Assembly: GCA_027489835.1 (NCBI GenBank)
Contig: JAIXZF010000083.1
Location: forward strand, 1-37,604
Direction of reading: 5' to 3'
DNA length: 37,604 nucleotides
Source of the DNA: Hyphomicrobiales bacterium
Lineage (GTDB): Bacteria > Pseudomonadota > Alphaproteobacteria > Rhizobiales > Beijerinckiaceae
Made by a program: the position numbers and the translations under genes. Below, piece by piece: positions 23,287-31,290 of the stretch (position 1 is the first letter of the stretch; each line of letters begins with the position of its first letter). Below the pieces are notes generated by a model. That model had not been told where the DNA came from and did no database searches. It saw only the letters and a list, made by a program, of their open reading frames with translations.

Positions 23287-24479
23287 TCACCCCCATTCTT
23301 CCCACCTATGCCCGCGCCGATGTCGCTTTCGAGCGGGGCGAAGGCCCCTGGCTCATCGCCACCACAGGCGAGCGCTATCTCGATTTCGGCTCCGGCATCG
23401 CGGTCAATTCGCTTGGCCATTCGCATCCGCACCTGGTCAAGACCCTGCAGGATCAGGCGGCCAAGCTCTGGCACACCTCGAACCTCTACCAGATGCCCGA
23501 CGGCAAGCGGCTGGCGGAGCGGCTCATCGCGAACACCTTCGCGGACACCGTCTTCTTCTGCAATTCGGGCGCCGAGGCCAACGAGGCCGCGATCAAGATG
23601 GCGCGGAAATATCACTCCGCGCACGGCCATTCCGAGCGCTTCCGCATCATCACCTTCGAGGGTGCCTTCCATGGCCGCACGCTGGCGACGATCGCCGCGG
23701 GCGGGCAGAAGAAATACCTCGAAGGCTTCGGGCCGAAGGTGGACGGCTTCGACCAGGTGCCGTTCGGCGACCATGACGCGCTGAAGGCGGCCATCGGCCC
23801 CGAGACGGCCGCGATCATGATCGAGCCGATCCAGGGCGAAGGCGGGCTGCGCTCGGTGCCGCACCAGTGCCTGCGCGGGCTGAGGGCGCTGTGCGACGAG
23901 CATGGCCTGCTGCTCATCATGGACGAGGTGCAGACCGGCGTGGGCCGCACCGGCAAGCTCTTCGCGCATGAATGGAGCGGCATCGCGCCCGACATCATGT
24001 CGATCGCCAAGGGCATCGGCGGCGGCTTTCCCATGGGCGCCTGCCTCGCCACCGAGGCCGCCGCCGTCGGCATGACGGCCGGCACGCACGGCACCACCTT
24101 CGGGGGCAATCCGCTCGCCATGGCGGTTGGCAACGCCGTGCTCGACGTGGTTCTGGCCGATGGCTTCCTCGACCACGTCAACAAGACCGCGTTGTCCTTC
24201 AAGCAGAAGCTCGCCGCCTTTGCCGACGGCCACCCGAAGGTGATCGAAGGCGTGCGCGGCGAAGGCCTGCTGATCGGCGTCAAGTGCCGGGTGCCGAACA
24301 CCGAGTTCCAGGCGGCTGCACGCAAGGCCGGGCTGCTCTCGGTCGGCGCGGGCGACAACGTCGTGCGCCTGATCCCGCCGCTGACGATCACCGAAGCCGA
24401 GCTGACCGAGGCCATGGCGCGCCTCGAGCAGGCGGCTGCGGCCGTCGAGGCCGATCTCTCCCGCGCGGCGGCGGAGTAA
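23283..24479 (+). CDS. argD: Acetylornithine aminotransferase
   Basis: A 398-aa class III PLP aminotransferase; it converts N-acetylglutamate semialdehyde to N-acetylornithine in arginine synthesis and may also serve lysine synthesis. Signatures: NSGAEANEAAIKMARKY (PLP phosphate loop), FHGRTLATIAAGGQ, LLIMDEVQTGVGRTGKLFA (PLP Asp), and the PLP Lys in DIMSIAKGIGGGFPMGA. The start is a GTG (23283) with GAGGA 9 nt upstream; the protein then begins MITPILPTYAR, as in its relatives. It is followed by argF 47 bp downstream. Confidence 0.95.
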   Translation: MITPILPTYARADVAFERGEGPWLIATTGERYLDFGSGIAVNSLGHSHPHLVKTLQDQAAKLWHTSNLYQMPDGKRLAERLIANTFADTVFFCNSGAEANEAAIKMARKYHSAHGHSERFRIITFEGAFHGRTLATIAAGGQKKYLEGFGPKVDGFDQVPFGDHDALKAAIGPETAAIMIEPIQGEGGLRSVPHQCLRGLRALCDEHGLLLIMDEVQTGVGRTGKLFAHEWSGIAPDIMSIAKGIGGGFPMGACLATEAAAVGMTAGTHGTTFGGNPLAMAVGNAVLDVVLADGFLDHVNKTALSFKQKLAAFADGHPKVIEGVRGEGLLIGVKCRVPNTEFQAAARKAGLLSVGAGDNVVRLIPPLTITEAELTEAMARLEQAAAAVEADLSRAAAE

Positions 24480-24526
24480 GCATCGATGACCTGCACGTCC
24501 CCGACCCGCCAGGCCGGAGAGTTTTG

Positions 24527-25450
24527 ATGCCGCCGCGCCACTTTATCGATCTGTCCGATTTCACGACCCGCGAGCTCAGGGCGATGCTCGACGCCGGCCG
24601 CGACATCAAGGCCAGGCGCCGGACGCCCGCCTCGCAGGGCGACCGGCCGCTCGACGGCAAGACGGTTGCGATGATCTTCGACCAGCCCTCGCTGCGCACG
24701 CGCGCCTCCTTCGAGGTCGGCATTCGTGAGCTGGGCGGGGCGCCGATGATGGTCACCGGGCGCGAGATCGAGCTTGGCGAGCGCGAGAGCGTGGCCGACA
24801 CGGCGCGCGTCTTCTCGCGCTATGTCGACGCGATCATGATCCGCATCCTCGACCATGGGCAGCTGCGCGAGTTCGCGCGGCACGCCACGGTGCCGGTCAT
24901 CAACGGGCTGACCAAGACCTCGCATCCTTGCCAGGTCATGGCCGACATCATGACCTTCGAGGAGCACAGAGGCTCGCTGCAGAAGGCCAGGATCGCCTGG
25001 ACGGGGGACTCGAACAATGTCCTCGCCTCCTGGATCCATGCGGCCGGCCGCTTCGACTTCGAGCTGCATGTCGCGACGCCCGCCGAGCTCGCGCCCTCGC
25101 GCGCGCTGCAGGACTGGGCCAGCGAGAACGGCGCCCGCCTCAAGCTGACGACGAAGCCCGAGGAAGCGGTCGAGGGCGCCGATTGCGTCATCACCGATTG
25201 CTGGGTGTCGATGGGCGACAAGGAAGGCAACCGGCACAATCTGCTGAGGCCCTTCCAGGTGGACGAGGCGCTGATGCGCCGGGCTGCCCGCGAGGCCGTG
25301 TTCATGCACTGCCTGCCCGCCACGCGCGGCGAGGAGGTGACCGACGCAGTCATGGATGGGCCGCAATCGGTCGTTTATGACGAGGCCGAGAACAGGCTGC
25401 ATGCGCAGAAGGCGATTCTCGCCTGGTGCTTCGGCCAAGTGCAGGCCTGA
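24527..25450 (+). CDS. argF: Ornithine carbamoyltransferase
   Basis: A 307-aa enzyme making citrulline from ornithine and carbamoyl phosphate. The carbamoyl-phosphate loop is QPSLRTRASFE (SxRTR). The HPCQ motif is SHPCQVMADIMTF, the ornithine loop is WVSMGDKEG, and HCLPATRGEEVTD holds the catalytic Cys. GGAGA lies 6 nt before the ATG at 24527. It is the second gene of argD-argF-hslO; hslO begins 6 bp after its stop. Confidence 0.96.
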   Translation: MPPRHFIDLSDFTTRELRAMLDAGRDIKARRRTPASQGDRPLDGKTVAMIFDQPSLRTRASFEVGIRELGGAPMMVTGREIELGERESVADTARVFSRYVDAIMIRILDHGQLREFARHATVPVINGLTKTSHPCQVMADIMTFEEHRGSLQKARIAWTGDSNNVLASWIHAAGRFDFELHVATPAELAPSRALQDWASENGARLKLTTKPEEAVEGADCVITDCWVSMGDKEGNRHNLLRPFQVDEALMRRAAREAVFMHCLPATRGEEVTDAVMDGPQSVVYDEAENRLHAQKAILAWCFGQVQA

Positions 25451-25456
25451 CATCCC

Positions 25457-26455
25457 ATGAATGACGGCGCGGACGCGTCCCTTCGCGAGCTGGACGACCG
25501 CGTCCTGCCCTTTACGGTGGAAGCGCTGGACGTGCGCGGCCGCGTGGTCCGGCTCGGGCCTGCGCTCGACACGATCCTGAGGCGCCATGGCTATCCGGAA
25601 CCCGTGGCGCGCGTGCTCGGCGAGGCCGCCGCGCTGACGGCGCTGCTCGGCACCTCGCTGAAGTTCGAGGGCCGCTTCCAGCTGCAGACCAAGAGCGACG
25701 GGCCGATCGAGATGCTCGTGCTCGATTTCGACGCGCCGGACCGGATCAGGGCGGTCGCGCGCTTCGATCAATCGCGGCTGGACGAGGCAATCGCGCATCA
25801 CCGGACCTCGACCGCCGCGCTGCTTGGCGAGGGCTATCTCGGCATGACCATCGACCAGGGCAGCCACATGTCGCGCTATCAGGGCGTCGTGCCGCTGGAC
25901 GGAGCCGATTCGCTTGAGGCGGCGGCGCATCGCTATTTCCGGCAGTCCGAGCAGATTCCGACGCGGATCAGGCTGGCGACGGCGCAGACCGTCGGCCCCG
26001 AGGGCGAACGCTGGCGCGCCGGCGGCATCCTCGTCCAGTTCCTGCCGACCTCGCCCGAGCGGCAGCGGCAGCAGGACCTCGACCCGGGCGACGATCCGAG
26101 CGGCAGATCCGCGCCCGAGCGCGACCCCGACGGCGTGACGGACGATGCCTGGGCGGAGGCCCGCGCGCTGGTCGACACGGTCGAGGACCATGAGCTGGTC
26201 GATCCGATGCTGGAAAGCGAGCGGCTGATCTACCGGCTGTTCCACGAGCGCGGCGCGCGCGTCTTCGAAACCGTGCCCGTGCATGAGGAGTGCCGCTGCT
26301 CCGCGGCCAGCATCCTGGCGATGCTGCGCCGCTTCAGCCCCGATGATCGCCGCGCCATGGTGGCCGATGACGGCTCGGTGCAGGTGACCTGCGAGTTCTG
26401 TTCGCGCCGCTACAGCTTCACGCCCGAAGAGATCGAGGCGGAGATCGCGCCCTGA
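25457..26455 (+). CDS. hslO: Hsp33 redox-regulated holdase chaperone
   Basis: A 332-aa cytosolic chaperone activated by oxidation. The N-terminal substrate-binding domain (about 15-190) begins DRVLPFTVEALDVRGRVVRL. The C-terminal redox switch has four zinc-binding cysteines: C279 and C281 (CRC) and C312 and C315 (CEFC). The N-terminal pair is C-X-C and the second C-X2-C, as in E. coli. A charged Gln/Arg/Asp-rich stretch (about 200-220) lies between the domains. It starts 6 bp after argF and so is co-transcribed with arginine genes, an order often seen in Rhizobiales. Confidence 0.94.
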   Translation: MNDGADASLRELDDRVLPFTVEALDVRGRVVRLGPALDTILRRHGYPEPVARVLGEAAALTALLGTSLKFEGRFQLQTKSDGPIEMLVLDFDAPDRIRAVARFDQSRLDEAIAHHRTSTAALLGEGYLGMTIDQGSHMSRYQGVVPLDGADSLEAAAHRYFRQSEQIPTRIRLATAQTVGPEGERWRAGGILVQFLPTSPERQRQQDLDPGDDPSGRSAPERDPDGVTDDAWAEARALVDTVEDHELVDPMLESERLIYRLFHERGARVFETVPVHEECRCSAASILAMLRRFSPDDRRAMVADDGSVQVTCEFCSRRYSFTPEEIEAEIAP

Positions 26456-26531
26456 AGGCAGGGCTTGGCGGGCCGCTGCTGGGGCAAAGCCGTCGAGCCT
26501 GGCCCGCGGCAGGCCGCCTCTCCCGGACAGC

Positions 26532-27134
26532 CTATTGCGCCACCCATTCGATCGCGTCGTCCAGCCTGTCATCGCCCCAGAAGAGTTCGCCATCCTGTGT
26601 GACGAAGGCCGGGGCGCCGAAGATGCCGAGCGACTTGGCAAGCTCCGTCTCGGCCTTGAGCCGACCCTTCACCTCCTCGCTCTTGGAGGCCGCGAGGGCG
26701 CCCTGGGCGTCGATGCCGGCTTGGCGCAGCGCCTCGACCACGACCGGCTCGTCCTGGATGGAACGACCCTCGCCGAACTGAAGGGCGAAGCAGGCCCGGG
26801 TGAAGCGCGGCGTCCAGCCTGCGTCGCGGCCGGCGAGCGCGATCCGTGCGGCCGTCAGCGAATTCTGCGGGAACGGCGCAGGCCGCTTCAGGGGAAGGTC
26901 ATACTTCCGGCAGCGGCGCTCGAGGTCGCGCCACATATACTTGCCCTTGGCAGGGAAAAGATTGAACGGCGAGTTGTTCCAGCCCTGCGCCGCGAAGATC
27001 GGCCCGAGTAGAAAGGGCCTCCACCTGATCGAAACGCCCGCGCCTTCGGCCAGCTCTTCGATCCGCATGACCGACAGGTAAGAATAGGTCGAAGCGAAAT
27101 CGTACCAGAAGTCCAGGGTCGGCCGGGCGGGCAT
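26532..27134 (-). CDS. 2-hydroxychromene-2-carboxylate isomerase / DsbA-fold (GST kappa-like) protein
   Basis: A 200-aa thioredoxin-fold protein of the HCCA isomerase/kappa GST family. It begins LDFWYDFASTYSYLSVMRIE, where a Ser/Tyr-containing loop replaces the CxxC of true DsbA and binds glutathione in HCCA isomerases. The helical insert is PFNLFPAKGKYMWRDLERRC, and the cis-Pro region is LGIFGAPAFVTQDGELFWG. HCCA isomerase itself works in naphthalene catabolism; no such genes are nearby, so the likely role is a general glutathione-dependent isomerase or transferase. The start ATG at 27134 has GAGG 5 nt upstream. It is a single gene, convergent with hslO and divergent from argG. Confidence 0.87.
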   Translation of the reverse strand: MPARPTLDFWYDFASTYSYLSVMRIEELAEGAGVSIRWRPFLLGPIFAAQGWNNSPFNLFPAKGKYMWRDLERRCRKYDLPLKRPAPFPQNSLTAARIALAGRDAGWTPRFTRACFALQFGEGRSIQDEPVVVEALRQAGIDAQGALAASKSEEVKGRLKAETELAKSLGIFGAPAFVTQDGELFWGDDRLDDAIEWVAQ

Positions 27135-27316
27135 TGGCACCTCACAGGATTCGCGTTCCAGATTAGGCCGGTCGCCCGAGGCTGCAAGACACTTCCACGC
27201 GGGGCCATGTTGCGCGCCCGGCGAGCATCGGCTACCGGACAGCGCACTGCCCTTTCCAACACCCCAGCGGACGCCTCGTTCCTCGCCGCGCGTCCGCTTC
27301 CCGGAAGATCGAAGCC

Positions 27317-28552
27317 ATGACCGCAGCCAAGCGCGTGAAGAAAGTCGTCCTCGCCTATTCGGGGGGGCTCGACACCTCGATCATCCTGAAATGGCTGCAG
27401 ACCACCTATGGCTGCGAAGTGGTGACCTTCACCGCCGATCTCGGCCAGGGCGAGGAGCTCGGACCCGCGCGCGACAAGGCGCTGCTGCTGGGCATCAAGC
27501 CCGAGAACATCTTCATGGACGACCTGCGCGAGACCTTCGTGAAGGACTACGTCTTCCCGATGTTCCGCGCCAACGCGGCCTATGAGGGCGTGTACCTGCT
27601 CGGCACCTCGATCGCCCGGCCGCTGATCGCCAAGCGCCAGATCGAGATCGCGGAGCAGGTCGGCGCGGATGCGGTCAGCCATGGCGCGACGGGCAAGGGC
27701 AACGATCAGGTCCGCTTCGAGCTGACCTATTATGCGCTCAAGCCTGACATCACCATCATCGCGCCGTGGCGCGAGTGGGATCTGCGCTCGCGCGAGCAGC
27801 TGATCGCCTTCGCCGAAAGCCACCAGATCCCGATCGCCAAGGACAAGCGCGGCGAGGCGCCCTTCTCGGTTGACGCGAACCTCCTGCACGCCTCCTCGGA
27901 GGGCAAGGTGCTGGAGGATCCGGCGCAGGAAGTGCCCGACTACGTCTATTCGCGCACCGATGGACCGGAGAGCGCGCCCGACAAGGCCACCTACGTCACC
28001 ATCGACTTCAAGGGCGGCGACGCGGTCGGCATCGACGGCAAGGCCATGAGCCCGGCGACCCTGCTCACCGAACTCAACCGGCTCGGCAAGGTCAACGGGA
28101 TCGGCCGGCTGGACCTCGTCGAGAACCGCTTCGTCGGCATGAAGAGCCGCGGCATGTACGAGACGCCGGGCGGCACGATCCTCGCCGTGGCGCACCGGGC
28201 GATCGAGAGCATCACGCTCGACCGCGGCGCGGCGCATCTCAAGGACGAGCTGATGCCGAAATACGCCGAGCTGATCTACAATGGCTTCTGGTTCAGCCCC
28301 GAGCGCGAGATGCTGCAGGCGCTGATCGACAAGAGCCAGGAGCATGTCAGCGGGACGGTGCGCCTCAAGCTCTACAAGGGCAACACCATCGTGGTCGGCC
28401 GCGAGAGCCCCTATTCGCTCTACGACCAGGACCTCGTGACCTTCGAGGAAGGCGCGGTCGCCTACGACCACCGCGACGCGGCCGGCTTCATCCGGCTCAA
28501 CGCGCTGAGGCTGCGCACGCTCGGCCAGCGGAAGAAGAAGCTGGGTCTCTGA
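27317..28552 (+). CDS. argG: Argininosuccinate synthase
   Basis: A 411-aa ATP-dependent ligase joining citrulline and aspartate. The N-terminal P-loop is VVLAYSGGLDTSIILKWL. The second signature is SHGATGKGNDQVRFELTY, and the C-terminal half carries NRFVGMKSRGMYETPGG. The protein is complete and of usual length. The divergent region before it (182 bp to the isomerase ATG) holds no gene; I see no convincing box pair there. The YdeI-family gene follows after 6 bp and is probably co-transcribed. With argD and argF it brings three arginine genes within 5.3 kb. Confidence 0.96.
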   Translation: MTAAKRVKKVVLAYSGGLDTSIILKWLQTTYGCEVVTFTADLGQGEELGPARDKALLLGIKPENIFMDDLRETFVKDYVFPMFRANAAYEGVYLLGTSIARPLIAKRQIEIAEQVGADAVSHGATGKGNDQVRFELTYYALKPDITIIAPWREWDLRSREQLIAFAESHQIPIAKDKRGEAPFSVDANLLHASSEGKVLEDPAQEVPDYVYSRTDGPESAPDKATYVTIDFKGGDAVGIDGKAMSPATLLTELNRLGKVNGIGRLDLVENRFVGMKSRGMYETPGGTILAVAHRAIESITLDRGAAHLKDELMPKYAELIYNGFWFSPEREMLQALIDKSQEHVSGTVRLKLYKGNTIVVGRESPYSLYDQDLVTFEEGAVAYDHRDAAGFIRLNALRLRTLGQRKKKLGL

Positions 28553-28558
28553 GCGCCC

Positions 28559-29185
28559 ATGGCGCGGGCCGGGACGGGCATCGCGCAGGTCGCGGTCGGC
28601 TCGCGCGAGGAGCTGGCAGACTGGCTCGAGGCCAACGGGTCGAGCTCGGGCTCGATCTGGCTGGTGACGCTGAAGAAGGCGGCCGCCGCGCGCCTCGGCC
28701 AGCCCTTCATCGGCTATGACGCCATCGTCGAGGAGGCACTGCGTTTCGGCTGGATCGACAGCCTGCCGCGCGCGCTCGACGAAGATCGGACCATGCTGCT
28801 ACTCAGCCCGCGCAACAAGGGCAGCGCCTGGTCGAAGGTCAACCGCGAGCGGATCGAAAAGCTGACGGCCGCCGGGCTCATGCGGCCCGAAGGCCTCGCG
28901 GTGGTGCGACGGGCGCAGGCGGATGGCTCCTGGGACAAGCTGCTCGCGGTCGACGGACTGGAGACGCCGCCGGACCTTGCCGCGGCGCTGCAGGCCGAAC
29001 CGCTGGCCGCTCATTTTTTCGGGCGCTTTCCGCCCTCGTCGAGACGGGCCATCCTCGAATGGATCGCGCAGGCCAAGCGCCTGGAAACGCGGGCGGCGCG
29101 CATCGCCCTCATGGTCGAGCGGGCGGCGCAGAACCGCAAGGCGAACTTTCCCGCCGGGCGCGACAAAGGTCCGGCGGACACGTGA
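28559..29185 (+). CDS. YdeI/OmpD-associated (OmdA) family protein
   Basis: A 208-aa protein of the YdeI family (COG4430). It starts with VAVGSREELADWLEANGSSS, then IWLVTLKKA, IVEEALRFGWIDSLPRALDED and the family's LLLSPRNKGSAWSKVNRERIEKL. The C-terminal part is the helical OmdA-like domain (FFGRFPPSSRRAILEWIAQAK with ETRAARI). Biochemical function is not known for the family; in E. coli YdeI has been linked to stress and antimicrobial-peptide resistance. It lies 6 bp after argG. No signal peptide or membrane segment is visible. Confidence 0.85.
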   Translation: MARAGTGIAQVAVGSREELADWLEANGSSSGSIWLVTLKKAAAARLGQPFIGYDAIVEEALRFGWIDSLPRALDEDRTMLLLSPRNKGSAWSKVNRERIEKLTAAGLMRPEGLAVVRRAQADGSWDKLLAVDGLETPPDLAAALQAEPLAAHFFGRFPPSSRRAILEWIAQAKRLETRAARIALMVERAAQNRKANFPAGRDKGPADT

Positions 29186-29251
29186 CCGGGCCGTCATGGC
29201 GGGCTTCCACGCCGCCCGAGCGGCATGACCGGCAGGCGTAACGACAGGGCC

Positions 29252-29276
29252 GGAACATCGCCGCAGGCGAAACGTT
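29252..29276 (+). promoter_or_regulatory. EcfG (general stress response) promoter
   Basis: GGAAC (29252-29256), 16 bases, CGTT (29273-29276): an exact match to the alphaproteobacterial sigma-EcfG consensus GGAAC-N16-17-CGTT. Its expected start point near 29283 leaves a short leader before the ATG at 29309. The second gene downstream is a general-stress-protein-26-type protein, in keeping with this regulon. Confidence 0.8.
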
Positions 29277-29295
29277 CCCCGCACTCAACGTTTCG
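29268..29295. promoter_or_regulatory. 9-bp inverted repeat across the EcfG promoter -10 and start
   Basis: CGAAACGTT (29268-29276) and AACGTTTCG (29287-29295) pair perfectly around 10 bases. The left arm contains the CGTT -10 box, and the expected transcription start lies in the loop. It could be an operator for a second regulator or a chance echo of the promoter motif. Confidence 0.45.
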
Positions 29296-29308
29296 GGAAA
29301 CGTCCATC

Positions 29309-29671
29309 ATGACACGTACATTCTTTTCGCTGGCGGTGCTCGCCGCCGGCCTCGGCATCGCAGCCACGGCCACGGCTCAGACCAGCGCGACCTCAGCCGA
29401 GTCGCGGCTCGCCAGCACTGAACTCACGGCCTGCAAGGCGACGGCGCTGACGGCGCTCAGCCAGCGCGACGCCTCGATCAAGGACATCTTCATCGATGAG
29501 GACGGGCTGAGCGTGGCCACCGCCGACACCAAGGTCGAAGACACGCCGGTCAAGCGCATCATCATGGGCGAGGCCTACCTGCAGACCAACCGGCAGGACA
29601 AGCCGCGCCGCTTCCTCTGCCTCGTCGGCGAGAAGGGCAAGGTGCTCCTCACCTTCTTCACCCAGAACTGA
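29309..29671 (+). CDS. Small secreted protein of unknown function (stress-controlled)
   Basis: A 120-aa protein that I do not recognise. The signal peptide is about residues 1-23 (TRTFFSLAVLAAGLGIAATATA, cut after ATA-Q). The mature part has a Thr/Ser-rich start, then ASTELTACKATALTALSQRD, SIKDIFIDEDGLSVATADTK, MGEAYLQTNR and RRFLCLVGEKGKVLLTFF. It has two cysteines, one in each half, which could form a disulfide in the periplasm. The alternating strands suggest a small alpha/beta fold. It starts 33 bp after an exact EcfG promoter and 31 bp before the stress-protein gene, so both are likely induced by general stress. Confidence 0.75.
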   Translation: MTRTFFSLAVLAAGLGIAATATAQTSATSAESRLASTELTACKATALTALSQRDASIKDIFIDEDGLSVATADTKVEDTPVKRIIMGEAYLQTNRQDKPRRFLCLVGEKGKVLLTFFTQN

Positions 29672-29702
29672 CGCGGCAGCAGCCAGCGGAGGACGGCACG
29701 TC

Positions 29703-30137
29703 ATGGGCACGATGACCCTGAAAGACCTCGCGGCGGCAATGCGCGACATCGACTTCGCCATGCTCACCACGCGCACGGAGGGCGGCGCCTTCGCCAGCCG
29801 GCCGATGAGCAACAATGGCGAGGTGGAGTTCGATGGCGACAGCTGGTTCTTCACCTATGAACAGGCGCGCACGGTCTCGGACATCCAGGCCGAGCCGGCG
29901 GTGAGCATGGCCATGCAGGGGAAGGCTGGCCTGATGGGCGCGCCGCCGCTTTTCATCAGCATCGCCGGTCGGGCCGAACTTATTCGCGACAAGGCCGAGT
30001 TCAAGCGGCACTGGATGGACGAGCTGAAGCGCTGGTTCCCTGAGGGCGTGGACACGCCCGGCATGGTGATGATCAAGGTCCACGCCGAGCGCGTGCACTA
30101 CTGGAAGGGCGAGGATGGGGGCGACATCGCCCTCTGA
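29703..30137 (+). CDS. Pyridoxamine 5'-phosphate oxidase-family protein (general stress protein 26-like)
   Basis: A 144-aa split-barrel flavin-binding fold protein of COG3871. It begins TLKDLAAAMRDIDFAMLTTR, then GAFASRPMSNNGEVEFDGDSWFF, DIQAEPAVSMAMQGK, FISIAGRAELIRDKA and the C-terminal VMIKVHAERVHYWKG. The length (about 145) matches general stress protein 26, not true PdxH (about 215). The substrate is unknown; FMN or F420 binding is expected from the fold. GGAGG lies 10 nt before the ATG. It is the second gene after the EcfG promoter and ends 3 bp from the convergent fabI stop. Confidence 0.87.
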   Translation: MGTMTLKDLAAAMRDIDFAMLTTRTEGGAFASRPMSNNGEVEFDGDSWFFTYEQARTVSDIQAEPAVSMAMQGKAGLMGAPPLFISIAGRAELIRDKAEFKRHWMDELKRWFPEGVDTPGMVMIKVHAERVHYWKGEDGGDIAL

Positions 30138-30140
30138 GGC

Positions 30141-30959
30141 TCAGGCCTCGTCCGGGCGAAGCTCGACGGTCTTGAGCACCTCGAGCGCCGGCATCGAGAC
30201 CATGTGGTAGCCGGCATCGACATGGTGCACATCGCCGGTGACGCCGCCTGAGAGGCTCGAGAGGAGATAGAGCGCCGAGCCGCCGATCTCTTCCAGCGTG
30301 ACCGATTTGCGCATGGGGGCGTTGGCTCGTTGCCAGGAATACATGGCGCGCGCGTCGGAGATGCCGGCACCCGCTAGCGTCCGCACCGGGCCGGGCGAGA
30401 GCGCGTTGATGCGTATGCCGCGCGGGCCAAAATCGCTGGCGAGGTAACGCACGGAGGCCTCCAGCGCCGCCTTGGCCACGCCCATCACGTTGTAGTTGGG
30501 CATGATGCGGGTGGAGCCGCCATAGGTGAGCGTGATCATCGCGCCGCCCTCGCCCATCATCGCTGCCGCGCGCTTCGCCACCTCGGTGAAGGAGAAGCAG
30601 GAGATCACCATGGTTCGCGTGAAGTTCTCGCGGCTGGTGTCGGCATAAAGGCCCTTGAGCTCGTCCTTGTTGGAAAAGCCGATGGCGTGGACCACGAAAT
30701 CGAGCTGGCCCCACTCGGCCTTGAGCGTGTCGAAGGCAGCATCGACCGAGGCGACATCCTCGACATCGCAGGGAATGACGAGCCGGGCGCCGATGCTGTC
30801 CGCCAGCGGCTTGACGCGCTTGCCCAGCGCCTCGCCCTGATAGGTGAAAGCGCATTCCGCCCCGTGCTTCGACAGCATGGAGGCGATGCCCCAGGCGATC
30901 GAGTTCTGGTTGGCGACGCCCATGACGAGGCCGCGCTTTCCCGCCATCAAAGACGTCAT
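30141..30959 (-). CDS. fabI: Enoyl-[acyl-carrier-protein] reductase (NADH), FabI type
   Basis: A 272-aa SDR-fold enzyme for the last step of each fatty acid elongation cycle. The cofactor loop is GLVMGVANQNSIAWGIA. The catalytic residues are Y146, Y156 and K163 (LTYGGSTRIMPNYNVMGVAK), with the same numbering as E. coli FabI, the triclosan target. NAL/PG-type closing region: FGPRGIRINALSPGPVRTLA. It is the last gene of fabA-fabB-DUF3303-fabI, 55 bp after the DUF3303 gene. Confidence 0.95.
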   Translation of the reverse strand: MTSLMAGKRGLVMGVANQNSIAWGIASMLSKHGAECAFTYQGEALGKRVKPLADSIGARLVIPCDVEDVASVDAAFDTLKAEWGQLDFVVHAIGFSNKDELKGLYADTSRENFTRTMVISCFSFTEVAKRAAAMMGEGGAMITLTYGGSTRIMPNYNVMGVAKAALEASVRYLASDFGPRGIRINALSPGPVRTLAGAGISDARAMYSWQRANAPMRKSVTLEEIGGSALYLLSSLSGGVTGDVHHVDAGYHMVSMPALEVLKTVELRPDEA

Positions 30960-31014
30960 TCCAACCTATCCTTCCATCCTCAACGCAACGATGCCAAACC
31001 GCCGGACACGGCGA

Positions 31015-31287
31015 TCAGAGATGCTTCTTCACCGCTTCGTAGGTTTTCTTGGACCCGACCAGCGGCACGATCTCGAACCGGGCGAGGTCCCCCCAAGCAA
31101 GCACCCATTCCTGCAGCAAGGATGCGTCGTCGCATTCCATGACCTGGAAGCATCGCGAGAAATCGGCCGAAATCCAGCTGTTCACGTAGCGCAGCCCGTC
31201 AGGAATCATCCGGCCCTTTTCATGAAAGCGCGCGTAGATGTCCTTGACGCGCGACTGGTCGAAATGCTCGATGACCATGAAGATCAT
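31015..31287 (-). CDS. DUF3303 domain protein
   Basis: A 90-aa small cytoplasmic protein. It begins MIFMVIEHFDQSRVKDIYAR and reads GRMIPDGLRYVNSWISADFS, then CFQVMECDDASLLQEWV and WGDLARFEIVPL. This is the pattern of DUF3303, a ferredoxin-like (dimeric alpha/beta barrel type) fold whose role is unknown. It lies between fabB and fabI. GGAGG at the end of fabB sits 8 nt before its ATG and the gap is only 3 bp, so it is co-translated with fabB. A link to fatty acid synthesis is suggested only by position. Confidence 0.8.
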   Translation of the reverse strand: MIFMVIEHFDQSRVKDIYARFHEKGRMIPDGLRYVNSWISADFSRCFQVMECDDASLLQEWVLAWGDLARFEIVPLVGSKKTYEAVKKHL

Positions 31288-31290
31288 CGA

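Noticed and set aside
26468..26507. GCGGGCC/GGCCCGC inverted pair between hslO and the isomerase gene as a terminator
   Set aside because: The arms are only 7 bp, separated by 26 bases, with no T-tract; this is expected by chance in such GC-rich DNA.
23612..26641. Very long open frame (1009 codons) antisense to argD-argF-hslO
   Set aside because: High-GC coding DNA leaves the opposite frame open. Its translation is low-complexity and the + strand carries three complete enzymes with all catalytic motifs.
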